DNA of 62,201 nucleotides from an uncultured Prevotellaceae bacterium (GCA_900317835.1 ONIL01000010.1:1-62201); one strand, 5' to 3'. Shown: positions 53,830-62,198, counted from the first letter of the stretch. Made by a program: numbers and translations. Notes: generated by a model from the sequence alone, not told the origin.

Positions 53830-54621
53830 CTAATTAATCCGATTCATCAAGCGCTCAATCATGTGCAGGCGCTCCTTGAAGTTGTTGCGTTTTAGCCCAG
53901 GATTGGTCAACGCCGACCCCATGCAGTACTTGCTGAAGCCGCTTGGCTTGATGCGCAACTCACGCAGCATTCCCAGGATGGGCGACGGCTGCAGGCCGTC
54001 ACGCTTCAACTCGATGATGACAAGGCCCGTCAGGTCAACATCCTTTCCTGTCACCAGGTTATGGAAGCACAATCCCGAGTCGATGGTCAAGCGCTCCGTT
54101 TTGGCCTTGTTCACCAGGGTGATGCGGTTGAAGTGATTTTCCAGTTGCTCGCTCAGCACCGTCGGGTCATAACGCAGATGCTTGCGCAGGAACTCATCAT
54201 AAGCCTTGTACTGGTCATCCTGCCGACGGAACCTGATGCCGTGGTCAGGATTCATCGGGTCAAAGCCCACCATGTCGACGCGTTTCTTCTTGGTGCGGCC
54301 GTGGTTGTTCTTGGTCTTTACTTCCAGGAAATTGAGACCCGTGTCCACATAGGAACGGATGCGCACCTTCTGGCGCCCGGCATGCCCATTCTGGTGAACA
54401 ATGTACATATTGTTATCGGGCGTATCAAAATAGGCTGTGTAATAGCTGGCTATGCGTTTGCCGTTAATCTCCTGAGCGCGATAATCGTCACGGGCAAGCA
54501 TCAACAGCAACTTGAGCCGGTCAACCGTCGTGACAAACTTGGTGTCAGTGCGGTTCATCAGCTTGATGCCGCTCATCTCATCGAGCGTGATCGGGTTATA
54601 TGTCCTGATGATGCTTTCCAT
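53830..54621 (-). CDS. VTC-domain protein (polyphosphate polymerase-like)
   Basis: A 263-aa cytosolic tunnel-fold protein from ATG 54621. The VTC catalytic elements are visible: MNRTDTKF, YYTAYFDTPDNNMY, RQKVRIRSYVDTGLNFLEVK (basic strand and Glu/Lys), TKKKRVDM, and the later ELKRDG and SKYCMGSAL. In yeast Vtc4 this fold makes polyphosphate from ATP, using conserved Arg/Lys residues and a metal-binding Glu. Bacterial VTC proteins are mostly uncharacterised, so activity is inferred. First gene of a five-gene operon. A -7 box 9 bases upstream gives a near-leaderless mRNA. Confidence 0.88.
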   Translation of the reverse strand: MESIIRTYNPITLDEMSGIKLMNRTDTKFVTTVDRLKLLLMLARDDYRAQEINGKRIASYYTAYFDTPDNNMYIVHQNGHAGRQKVRIRSYVDTGLNFLEVKTKNNHGRTKKKRVDMVGFDPMNPDHGIRFRRQDDQYKAYDEFLRKHLRYDPTVLSEQLENHFNRITLVNKAKTERLTIDSGLCFHNLVTGKDVDLTGLVIIELKRDGLQPSPILGMLRELRIKPSGFSKYCMGSALTNPGLKRNNFKERLHMIERLMNRIN

Positions 54622-54630
54622 TTCAGCGCA

Positions 54631-54638
54631 CAAATATA
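54631..54638 (-). promoter_or_regulatory. -7 box of the VTC-DUF4956-DUF2490 operon
   Basis: TATATTTG on the minus strand, ending nine bases before ATG 54621. No clear -33 element, which would fit dependence on an activator such as the adjacent response regulator (inference). Confidence 0.55.
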
Positions 54639-54759
54639 TAACTATTTAACGCAATACACATCATTGAATTATAATTTATAAAACAAATTTCAACGGATTA
54701 TTTCTATCCATCAACAAAATCAAGTGGTACGGGCCATAACCAAACCACTTTATTTGTCT

Positions 54760-56079
54760 CTATTTTGTTGACGATGGCACGGATGCAGGATAATGCTTCT
54801 TGGCAAGCGTGAACGTGAACTTGAGGCCGCCCTTGGATGCATTGCGGGCATGAATGGCACCGCCATGGAACTGCACTGCATTCTTCACGACAGACAAGCC
54901 AAGTCCCGTACTGCCCATCGCTCTTTCGCGACCCTTATCCACACGATAGAACCTGTCAAACAGGAAATTCAAGTGTTCTTGCCCCACTCCACTGCCATTG
55001 TCCTTGAAAGTAAACAGATAGTATTGCGTCTTCTCGGCAACAGCGATGTCGATAGTCGTATCTGGTCCAGCATAGAGTATCGCATTGTCCGTCAGGTTGC
55101 GGAAGATGCCGTACAGCAGGTTGCGGTTCCCCTCAATCAATGTGCCTGTCGGCACATTGTTGTTACACGTCATGCGGTGCTCATCAAGGTGAATGGCGAC
55201 ATCGGCCAGCACTCTCACGATGACCTCATGAACGTCAACCTCCTCGACCTGATAGTAGTCTGGACGGTATTCCAGCCTGTTGATGACCGAAATGTCACGC
55301 ACTAGCGATGCCAGCAGCTGCGCCTGCTTGTAGCTGTTCTGCAAGAACCGCTGTTTCACCTCCTCGTCAATTTCGCCCTGAGATACCAGCGTGTCAAGGT
55401 AGGCGAGGATACTCGTGATGGGTGTCTTGAGTTCATGGGCGATATTTTGTGTCAACTCGCGACGCACTTGCAGGCGTTCAATTTCCTTTTGGTGTTCGAG
55501 ACGGGACACCATGCGGCTGACAAAGAAACGCAGCACCGCCATCAGCAGCAACAGCAACGATACAATCAACCAGATGTACACGTTTCCAGGCGACAACTGC
55601 AAGACGAGGTCGTCATCATAGGGCAACGCGCTGCGTATTATGAGCTTGTGCTCGGGATAGTAGTTTGCCGAGTAGAAATACTCCTGGCTAGTGGAAGAGC
55701 TGGCACGTTCGGTCACGGTTCCATGCCCAGTCGCCAACGCTTTTTTCACCTCCTTGCGGTCAAGATGGTTGTTCATCGAGGCGTAATCCTCGTTGATGTT
55801 GTCGAAGGTCACATGCCCCTGCTCGTCGATGATCGTCAGACGCAGGTCATCCAGGAAATGGTCCTCGATATAAGCATTGAGCACATCATCGTTGATACTG
55901 TCGAGACGGCCCACAACTTCCATGATGCGGGCATTGTAGGACTGCAGACGGACGTCGATGACAGCCTTGCGGTAATTACCCTCGGCATAGCGTTGCACAA
56001 AGATGGAGATGGCCACCATGATGATGAACAAGGAGAGAATTGAGATATACAGGCGAGTTCCCAGGGATAGCCGTCTCAT
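54760..56079 (-). CDS. Sensor histidine kinase, PhoR-like layout
   Basis: About 439 aa from ATG 56079 (a TTG 15 bases earlier would overlap the regulator gene). Two membrane spans (about 6-28 and 165-185) bracket a periplasmic domain. A HAMP-like stretch leads to HisKA with phosphoacceptor His in QNIAHELKTPITSILAYLDT, then HATPase_c with N-box LTDNAILYAG, FKDNGSGVG, the F-box DRFYRVDKGRERA and GSTGLGLSVVKN. It is coupled to the response regulator gene and lies 139 bp upstream of the VTC operon on the same strand. Confidence 0.92.
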   Translation of the reverse strand: MRRLSLGTRLYISILSLFIIMVAISIFVQRYAEGNYRKAVIDVRLQSYNARIMEVVGRLDSINDDVLNAYIEDHFLDDLRLTIIDEQGHVTFDNINEDYASMNNHLDRKEVKKALATGHGTVTERASSSTSQEYFYSANYYPEHKLIIRSALPYDDDLVLQLSPGNVYIWLIVSLLLLLMAVLRFFVSRMVSRLEHQKEIERLQVRRELTQNIAHELKTPITSILAYLDTLVSQGEIDEEVKQRFLQNSYKQAQLLASLVRDISVINRLEYRPDYYQVEEVDVHEVIVRVLADVAIHLDEHRMTCNNNVPTGTLIEGNRNLLYGIFRNLTDNAILYAGPDTTIDIAVAEKTQYYLFTFKDNGSGVGQEHLNFLFDRFYRVDKGRERAMGSTGLGLSVVKNAVQFHGGAIHARNASKGGLKFTFTLAKKHYPASVPSSTK

Positions 56080-56086
56080 CGTCTTG

Positions 56087-56770
56087 TTATTCAAAGCAAT
56101 AACCGAATCCCGTCCTGGTGACGATACAATTGGAGTAGGAACCCAACTTGCGGCGCAGGCGGGTGATGCTCACGTCAACGGTGCGCTGGGAGACATACAC
56201 CTTCTTGGGCCAGGCCGACTGGATAATCTGCTCGCGAGAGAGAACACGGCCCTTATTCATCAAAAAGGTCTTGAGCAGGTCAAATTCCAGCTTGGTGAGC
56301 GCTACCGACCGGTTGTCGATGTGCAGTGAAAATTCCTTGCAGTTGAGCACCAGTGTGTTGTGTCGCAGCACGTCTCCTGACGAGGCGTCATCAGGACGCG
56401 ATGAGCGATTCAACACAGCCTTGACACGTGCAACCAACTCCTTGACCGAGAATGGTTTCTCGATATAATCGTCGGCACCCAGTTCAAAGCCTTTTAGAAT
56501 ATCCTGCTCGTCATCCTTGGCAGTCATGAAGATGATGGGCACATGACGCGTCGATGGGGAGTCTTTCACCATTCGGGCCAGTTCAAAGCCCGATATTTCC
56601 TTCATCATCACGTCAAGGAGCAGCAGGTCAAACCGGTCAATGCCCAAGTTCAATGCCTCACGCGCCGAATTGACTATAGCCGTCTCGAAGCCGGCCAAGA
56701 CAAGGTTGAACGAAACGACGTCACATATCGACTGCTCGTCGTCAACGATAAGAATGCGTTTTTTTGTCAT
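56087..56770 (-). CDS. OmpR/PhoB-family response regulator
   Basis: 227 aa from ATG 56770 (MTKKRILIVDDEQSIC). Receiver domain with Asp10/Asp11, phosphoacceptor Asp53 (LLLDVMMKEISG) and Lys in YIEKPFSVKEL; winged-helix DNA-binding domain (LTKLEFDLLKTFLMNKGRVL; RTVDVSITRLRRKLG). The sequence is closest in style to the PhoB-like regulators of Bacteroidetes. Partner of the downstream kinase. The gene upstream is a DUF4923 lipoprotein, 20 bp away. Confidence 0.93.
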   Translation of the reverse strand: MTKKRILIVDDEQSICDVVSFNLVLAGFETAIVNSAREALNLGIDRFDLLLLDVMMKEISGFELARMVKDSPSTRHVPIIFMTAKDDEQDILKGFELGADDYIEKPFSVKELVARVKAVLNRSSRPDDASSGDVLRHNTLVLNCKEFSLHIDNRSVALTKLEFDLLKTFLMNKGRVLSREQIIQSAWPKKVYVSQRTVDVSITRLRRKLGSYSNCIVTRTGFGYCFE

Positions 56771-56790
56771 TTTGCCCAAAGGTCAATCCA

Positions 56791-57468
56791 TTACCTGATT
56801 GGAGCCATCTCAAACCCCAAGCGCACTCCGTCATACTGCTTGCTCAACTCGCCAACCGTCTGTAACGTGCTGTTGCCACTCAAGGCTGCAGCGGCCTGCA
56901 AGACCTTGAGCAGGTTCTTGCTTTCAAAGGTCAAAGCCAAACCCTTGCTGGTGCGGGTAACATAGGCGTTGGAACTGATAAGCATCGTCTTTAACTTGAT
57001 GGTTCCCGTCGAGGGGTCATAGGTGTAGGTGCCACTCACGGGAATACCTTTCAATTTGGCGGCGAATTGGTGGTCCTGAGTAAATTGGAACTGCGTGTTT
57101 TGCGCACTGATGCCCAAGCTGTTATAAACCGTTTGCAACTTCTCTTTACAATTTTCGGCTGCTACGGCACCGCCAGCCTTGGCCAGCAGGTTCTCGCTCG
57201 TGAAAGCGCACCCCGGTTCGGTATAGTACCATGAGCCATAAAGTTCGCTCTCGCTGACCTTGACGCTACCGATGACCAGTCCCAGCAGGCCGTCAACGGT
57301 GTTCTGTGAGCCAAGCACTCCGAGCACACTGCCCAGGATATCACCCAGACCGCCAGTGCTGGATCCATTACCCGTGGTGTCACCGCCCAGGCCGCCCAAT
57401 AAGCCTGTCGTACATCCTGAAGCCAGCAGCATCACGGCAGCCATCATAGTCGTATAAATTTTCTTCAT
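56791..57468 (-). CDS. DUF4923-family lipoprotein
   Basis: 225 aa from ATG 57468, with lipobox LLASGC (Cys about residue 19) and a Gly/Ser-rich linker (about 20-50). The mature region has the DUF4923 pattern: ELYGSWYYTEPGCAFTSENL, a helical segment and a lipocalin-like beta part (FTQDHQFAAKLKGIPVSGTY). Many Bacteroidales genomes carry it as a single gene. Here it is the first gene of a minus-strand run leading into the two-component pair. Confidence 0.85.
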   Translation of the reverse strand: MKKIYTTMMAAVMLLASGCTTGLLGGLGGDTTGNGSSTGGLGDILGSVLGVLGSQNTVDGLLGLVIGSVKVSESELYGSWYYTEPGCAFTSENLLAKAGGAVAAENCKEKLQTVYNSLGISAQNTQFQFTQDHQFAAKLKGIPVSGTYTYDPSTGTIKLKTMLISSNAYVTRTSKGLALTFESKNLLKVLQAAAALSGNSTLQTVGELSKQYDGVRLGFEMAPIR

Positions 57469-57510
57469 ATCATTCACGTTTTAGACATTAATAATGATTG
57501 GTTATTTTGG

Positions 57511-57540
57511 CAAATATAGTCATAATCTGCGAAATAACAA
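57511..57540 (-). promoter_or_regulatory. Promoter of the DUF4923 / two-component operon
   Basis: Minus-strand -7 box TATATTTG (57518-57511) and TTG (57540-57538), spacing 19 bp. Confidence 0.68.
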
Positions 57541-57614
57541 CTTATTTTGTGGGAATTTTGCATCAATACAACACATATTCTTCATTCCTCATCTTGTACT
57601 TCGACAGTGTGCAA

Positions 57615-58463
57615 TTACAGCAGCAGCTCACCTCTGGCGACAATGCGGCTATCACCGCCCACCCAAATCGTGCCATCGTTGCGCAGCGATGTGGTCACGA
57701 CCGATGGCCGCTGCATCACCTCGCCTTGCATGAAACGGCACTCACACGGCGATGCGATCATGTCATGCCGATTCAGGTAGTGGGTCAAGGCTGCATTAGC
57801 GGTTCCTGTTGCCGATTCCTCGGGGATACCATAGAGTGGGCCGAAGTTGCGCACATGGGCCGTGTAACAGTCGACAGCAACGGCAAAGGCATGAACTCCG
57901 ACCACTTCCAGTTCCTCGCTCAGCGCTGAGAGCGCCGCCATGTCAGGGCACAGGCTGTTAAGCGCTTCAACGTCAGCCACCGGCATGATGATGTCGGGCA
58001 GACCCGTTGAAACGATCTCTACGGGCAGGGCGGGCCATTGCTGTTCCTTGTGTCCCGCCATGATGCTGTGCAACCTATCAATATCGACCATCTTGTCCAC
58101 CACATGAGGAGCGGCCATCTGCATCATCACCGGTTCGCCGACACTCACTTGCAGGTCCCCGGCAAGCGTGTGGTTGAGGCACACTGCCGCAGGAACAACA
58201 GCCAGTTCTCGAAGCACACCGAACGTCGCTATTGTTGCATGACCACACAAGTCCACCTCGCCAGCTGGCGTGAAATAGCGCACGGTGAACTCGGTGGGGC
58301 CATTTTGCTGCACAAAGGCCGTCTCGCTGTACCTTAACTCAGCAGCCACCTGCTGCATCAACCGGTCGTTCGGGAAATCACCATCAAGCAGCACCACTCC
58401 CGCAGGATTCCCACCAAACGCTTCCCGCGTGAACGCATCTACAATAAAATACCTCATCATCAT
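57615..58463 (-). CDS. PhzF-family isomerase
   Basis: About 282 aa from ATG 58463 (three ATGs in a row, and an ATG at 58481 are alternatives). PhzF fold with the duplicated hotdog-like halves: YFIVDAFTREAFGGNPAGVV, the catalytic Glu in RYSETAFV, FTPAGEVDLCGHATIATFGV, and in the second half RNFGPLYGIPEESATGTANA. Most family members have unknown substrates; PhzF itself isomerises dihydro-hydroxyanthranilate in phenazine synthesis, but no phenazine genes are seen here. Confidence 0.92.
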   Translation of the reverse strand: MMMRYFIVDAFTREAFGGNPAGVVLLDGDFPNDRLMQQVAAELRYSETAFVQQNGPTEFTVRYFTPAGEVDLCGHATIATFGVLRELAVVPAAVCLNHTLAGDLQVSVGEPVMMQMAAPHVVDKMVDIDRLHSIMAGHKEQQWPALPVEIVSTGLPDIIMPVADVEALNSLCPDMAALSALSEELEVVGVHAFAVAVDCYTAHVRNFGPLYGIPEESATGTANAALTHYLNRHDMIASPCECRFMQGEVMQRPSVVTTSLRNDGTIWVGGDSRIVARGELLL

Positions 58464-58836
58464 AGTTTCATTAATAAACATTTCATAGGGCCTTCAGCAG
58501 CAAGAAATCACCATTGCTGTTTCCCCTAAAATTCCCATGAATAATTTCCACAAAAATACCAAAATAATCCGCATCCTGCAAGAAACAAAAGAAAAGCATC
58601 CAAATGGAGCCATACCAACCACCGTAACTAGCCATCAACGCCCGGCCCTTGTACCGCACTGTCAAGGCTACCCACTCATTCAATTCTTCTTGACTTTCCG
58701 CATAAAAACAAAGTAATTATTGGGGAAAATGCGATAATTAAAAAAAATGTTGTACTTTTGGGTGAATGAATTGAATTAGTTTGGTCACAATACCAAGCTT
58801 ATTTGTCGATCTATAAATATAAAAACAAGGATTTAT
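58464..58836. other. Intergenic region upstream of the acyl-CoA synthetase gene
   Basis: About 370 bp. It contains a -7 box TACTTTTG at 58753-58760 for the plus-strand gene. A 66-codon minus-strand frame (58483-58683) starting only at TTG has no recognisable homology and is not called; it could be a gene remnant. Confidence 0.5.
58753..58760 (+). promoter_or_regulatory. -7 box for the acyl-CoA synthetase gene
   Basis: TACTTTTG; predicted leader about 70 nt. Confidence 0.55.
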
Positions 58837-60456
58837 ATGAGGCACTATCTGACAAATTTAGAGGAAACCGTTCGCGAGCACTGGACTCAAAACGCCCTGT
58901 GCGACTATAATGGCGACAGTTTCACCTATGCTAATCTTGCCACTAATATTGAGCAGTTCCGCATCTTTTTCTCGGCCACGGGAATCAGTAAGGGGGATAA
59001 AATTGCCCTGTGTGCGCGCAATTGCGCACGGTGGGCGATGACGTTTTGGGGTATCAATGTTAATGGCTGTGTGGCAGTCCCGCTTTTGGCCGACTTTCAC
59101 CCGGGCACCGTTTCTTCCTTAACACACCATTCCGACAGTGTTGTGCTGTTTGTTGACGATGACATCTGGGCAAAACAGAATCCCGACGACATGCCTCTTC
59201 TCAAGGCTGCCATCAATGTCAAGGATGGCAATTTGTTGTGGCACAGGGACAAGGATGTGGCTAATGCATGGGAAAACCGCAAGAAGCTTTTCGCACAACA
59301 ACACCCTCACGGAATGTTCCCTGAGCAAGTGTCTTATCCCACCGACAACTTTAAAGATGTGGCCATCATCAATTACACGTCAGGAACCACAGGCAACCCT
59401 AAGGGCGTGATGCTCACCTATGAAGCCATCTCGGACACCGATGATTTCGCCAACTCCCATTTCCCGAACCACCCTGGCGAAACTATTGTTTCGATGTTGC
59501 CATTGGCTCACATGTACGGCCTTGCCATCGAGTTCATCCACCCCAATGTCGATGGTGTCACCGTCTATTTCCTTGGCAAGACCCCGTCTCCCACCACACT
59601 GCTCAAGGCGATGCAGGACATCAAGCCCTATATGGTGGTCACTGTACCGCTGGTGATGGAGAAAATCTATGCCAACGCCATCAAACCCGCACTTGAGAAA
59701 GCCAAAACGGCCTTGGGCATACCTCTGGTTAACAAGCTGGTCTATCGGACGGCCCGCAAGAAACTGATTGAGTCATTTGGTGGAGGTGTGCGCTGCTTCA
59801 TCATGGGTGGCGCGGCACTCAACCCCGAGGCTGAGCGCTGTTTCAAGAAAATCCGCCTGCCTTATACGGTGGGCTATGGAATGACCGAAGCATGCCCGCT
59901 GTTGGGATATGAATGGTGGACCAAGTTTGTGCCCGGCTCCTGCGGTAAACCCGTTCACGAGCTGCGCATCGACTCTGATGACCCGGTTCACATTCCCGGC
60001 GAAATCCAGGCCAAGGGACCCAACCTGACGATAGGCTATTACAAGAACCCCGAGGCCACTGAAGCCGCCTTCACCGAGGACGGATGGTTCCGCACCGGTG
60101 ATTTGGGCGTGATGGACGAGAAGCGCAATATCATCATCCGTGGCCGCATCAAGTCGATGATCCTGAACTCCTCGGGCCAGAACATCTACCCTGAAGAGGT
60201 AGAGGCCGTCCTGGCCAATTGCCAGTATGTCGACGAATGCCTCGTTGTGGACCGCGACGGCAAAATCACGGCACTGGTATATACCGAGCTCCCCGAAGAC
60301 ATGGACGAGGAGACCCGGGCCTCTATCCCTGGCAAAATCCGCGTTGAGGCCAATAAATCCCTGCCCAACTACAGCAAGATTTCCAAAGTGGAAATGATGG
60401 AAGAGCCCTTCGAGAAAACTCCGAAGAGAACCATCAAACGCTTCCTCTACCACTAA
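58837..60456 (+). CDS. fadD: Long-chain fatty acid--CoA ligase (AMP-binding)
   Basis: A 539-aa adenylate-forming enzyme that activates fatty acids to acyl-CoA. Family motifs: P-loop INYTSGTTGNPKGVML, VGYGMTEACPLLG (A5), GWFRTGDLGVMDEKRNIIIR (A7/A8, Asp of TGD) and the C-terminal Lys in EKTPKRTIKRFLYH. Length is at the short end for the family. It may feed phospholipid synthesis from host fatty acids. Followed by a 14-bp perfect inverted repeat. Confidence 0.92.
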   Translation: MRHYLTNLEETVREHWTQNALCDYNGDSFTYANLATNIEQFRIFFSATGISKGDKIALCARNCARWAMTFWGINVNGCVAVPLLADFHPGTVSSLTHHSDSVVLFVDDDIWAKQNPDDMPLLKAAINVKDGNLLWHRDKDVANAWENRKKLFAQQHPHGMFPEQVSYPTDNFKDVAIINYTSGTTGNPKGVMLTYEAISDTDDFANSHFPNHPGETIVSMLPLAHMYGLAIEFIHPNVDGVTVYFLGKTPSPTTLLKAMQDIKPYMVVTVPLVMEKIYANAIKPALEKAKTALGIPLVNKLVYRTARKKLIESFGGGVRCFIMGGAALNPEAERCFKKIRLPYTVGYGMTEACPLLGYEWWTKFVPGSCGKPVHELRIDSDDPVHIPGEIQAKGPNLTIGYYKNPEATEAAFTEDGWFRTGDLGVMDEKRNIIIRGRIKSMILNSSGQNIYPEEVEAVLANCQYVDECLVVDRDGKITALVYTELPEDMDEETRASIPGKIRVEANKSLPNYSKISKVEMMEEPFEKTPKRTIKRFLYH

Positions 60457-60470
60457 ATAATAACAATACT

Positions 60471-60514
60471 GTTAACTGGAATGATTGCATCTCACTACAT
60501 TCATTCCAGTTAAC
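60471..60514 (+). terminator. Perfect 14-bp inverted repeat after fadD
   Basis: GTTAACTGGAATGA (60471-60484) and TCATTCCAGTTAAC (60501-60514), no mismatch, 16-base loop. Probably a terminator, though the T tract is weak; an operator for the next gene is the alternative. Confidence 0.6.
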
Positions 60515-60587
60515 TTAATTCCTCAATAAAAGCACTACATGTAAGAATAAAAGTATTTAAGAATTCACCTATTTAAAGTATTAGTCT

Positions 60588-61469
60588 ATGAGAAAAAAAA
60601 TTATTCTATCATTTATTTTGGGCATGACCATCGTTGGATTGTTATCGTTCACTGCAGGCATGGAGTATCAACGTGGCGACGTGAATCTGGATGGCAACGT
60701 GAACATAAAAGATGTCACTTGCCTGATCGATTATGTGTTGAATGGAACATGGGATGACGAACCTGTCACTCCTGAAGAGCCCGAAGATGAGACCTTTATT
60801 GTCAACGGCGTGACCTTTAACATGGTGGCTGTCGAGGGAGGCACCTTCACGATGGGCGCCACTGATGAAGAGACCGAAGACCAAAGGGAGAAACCAGCCC
60901 ATCAGGTAACGGTGTCATCCTATTGCATCGGCGAGACCGAGGTCACTCAAGCACTGTGGCAGGCCGTAATGGGCAGCAACCCGAGTCATTTCTTAGACAT
61001 CGCTAGCCCGGTGGAAACTGTCACCTGGGACGACTGCCAGACTTTCATCACCACTTTGAACCAAATCACGGGAAGGAACTTCAGACTTCCCACCGAGGCC
61101 GAGTGGGAGTATGCCGCCCGTGGTGGCAAGCAGGACCAGGGTCACATCTATGCCGGCAGTGCAACCATCGGTGACGTCGCTTGGTATTATGGGAATGCAA
61201 GAAACAGCACCCATGCCGTTGCCACCAAGGAACCCAACGAGTTGGGCTTGTATGACATGAGCGGCAACGTGCTTGAATGGTGCCAGGATTGGTTTGAATA
61301 TTACACCGAAGACGCCCAAACAAACCCCACAGGACCGTCAATAGGGACTTACCGCGTGTGCCGTGGAGGCTCCTTTGGCAGTGCAGCCAGCAGCTGCCGT
61401 GTGTCATTCCGTGTCAACTACTCCCCCACGATCAAGGGAAGTTACCTTGGGCTGCGCCTAGCCCTTTAG
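60588..61469 (+). CDS. Secreted dockerin plus FGE-sulfatase (SUMF1-like) protein
   Basis: A 293-aa exported protein. Signal or anchor segment (IILSFILGMTIVGLLSFTAG), one dockerin repeat (GDVNLDGNVNIKDVTCLIDY), an acidic linker (about 54-70), then a formylglycine-generating-enzyme-like domain: FNMVAVEGGTFTMGATDEE, GETEVTQALWQAVMGSNPSH, FRLPTEAEWEYAARGG, LGLYDMSGNVLEWCQDWF and YRVCRGGSFGSAASSCRVSF. True FGEs use a Cys pair; whether this one modifies sulfatases or only binds ligands is unclear. Such domains are common on Bacteroidales surface proteins. Confidence 0.88.
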   Translation: MRKKIILSFILGMTIVGLLSFTAGMEYQRGDVNLDGNVNIKDVTCLIDYVLNGTWDDEPVTPEEPEDETFIVNGVTFNMVAVEGGTFTMGATDEETEDQREKPAHQVTVSSYCIGETEVTQALWQAVMGSNPSHFLDIASPVETVTWDDCQTFITTLNQITGRNFRLPTEAEWEYAARGGKQDQGHIYAGSATIGDVAWYYGNARNSTHAVATKEPNELGLYDMSGNVLEWCQDWFEYYTEDAQTNPTGPSIGTYRVCRGGSFGSAASSCRVSFRVNYSPTIKGSYLGLRLAL

Positions 61470-61493
61470 GTTTTTCATTATTCCTGGAATAGA

Positions 61494-61536
61494 AATGCCT
61501 GTAGTGCTGGTGTGTGCCTGCTTTACAGGCATTTTT
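61494..61536 (+). terminator. Rho-independent terminator
   Basis: AATGCCTGTA (61494-61503) pairs perfectly with TACAGGCATT (61524-61533), then TTT. Loop of 20 bases. Confidence 0.8.
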
Positions 61537-61637
61537 ATCTCTGGATGATGGATGCGTCGGTGGAGGCCTTCGAGGTCGGCGATGGTGCGGGCGAGTCCAG
61601 AGGATGCGGGCATGGGGCCTGGCGCTCAACCTCCTGA
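61535..61637 (-). pseudogene. Decayed C-terminus of a YifB/ComM Mg-chelatase-like ATPase
   Basis: On the minus strand one frame reads RLSARPHARIL and, after a frame change near 61600, another reads LARTIADLEGLHRRIIQR followed by a stop at 61537-61535. Joined, they match the end of YifB/ComM-type proteins (typical pattern: LSARAYxRILKVARTIADLEG). Nothing upstream on either strand encodes the rest. It looks like a remnant left after deletion of the gene. Identification rests on about 30 residues recalled from the family. Confidence 0.6.
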
Positions 61638-61670
61638 CCGGGACGCTTTTGATACGGTCAATGGGGAATA

Positions 61671-62198
61671 TTATTGGTCAGTTGACGCTTTCTTGTATTT
61701 CCGGTACACGCTTTTCAGCTGTTTGTCAATCTCATTGACGGGTCGGTTGAGTTCGCTTAACCCCACCTCGTAACGAAGGGTGGTCTCAGGGTCCTTCTGT
61801 TCATGATATTTCACGATGAACTTAAGCGTGGGGATACGATATCGCAAGACGGTCTTGAACCTCACCTGTTCACAGTCAGCGAAGGGTACCTTTGTAGCCA
61901 CGCCGTCTTTGTCGTAGAAGACGAAGAAGTCAGCACCGACAGCAAATGCGGGTATATCGTGACTAGTTTTAGCGGCTTTCTTGAACGATTCGATAGCCGA
62001 CAGTATCACGGCAAGTGTCATCATGCCATAGACAATGAGGATCACGTAACCATGCCAGTCGTGAAACATGAACGACAGCTCCCAATGGATAAAGCTGTAC
62101 ACTGCGAAAGCGACAAACAGCACCGACAGGATGGTAAAGATCACTGCCTTTGTCGCCGCCAACCCCCGGCGGTAATAGTATTGATGTAATATCTCCAT
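61671..62198 (-). CDS. Small membrane protein with PH-like cytosolic domain
   Basis: A 175-aa protein, apparently complete (start codon three bases from the right edge, though an earlier start outside is possible). Two membrane spans (about residues 17-38 and 50-68), then a soluble domain with the alternating strands of the STM3941/YcxB-type family (FAVGADFFVFYDKDGVATKV; FADCEQVRFKTVLRYRIPTL) and a Lys-rich helical tail. Function unknown. Confidence 0.7.
   Translation of the reverse strand: MEILHQYYYRRGLAATKAVIFTILSVLFVAFAVYSFIHWELSFMFHDWHGYVILIVYGMMTLAVILSAIESFKKAAKTSHDIPAFAVGADFFVFYDKDGVATKVPFADCEQVRFKTVLRYRIPTLKFIVKYHEQKDPETTLRYEVGLSELNRPVNEIDKQLKSVYRKYKKASTDQ

Noticed and set aside
58483-58683. 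66-codon minus-strand open frame
   Set aside because: It begins only at TTG, has no promoter or ribosome-site support, and its translation matches nothing I recognise. Left as a possible remnant.
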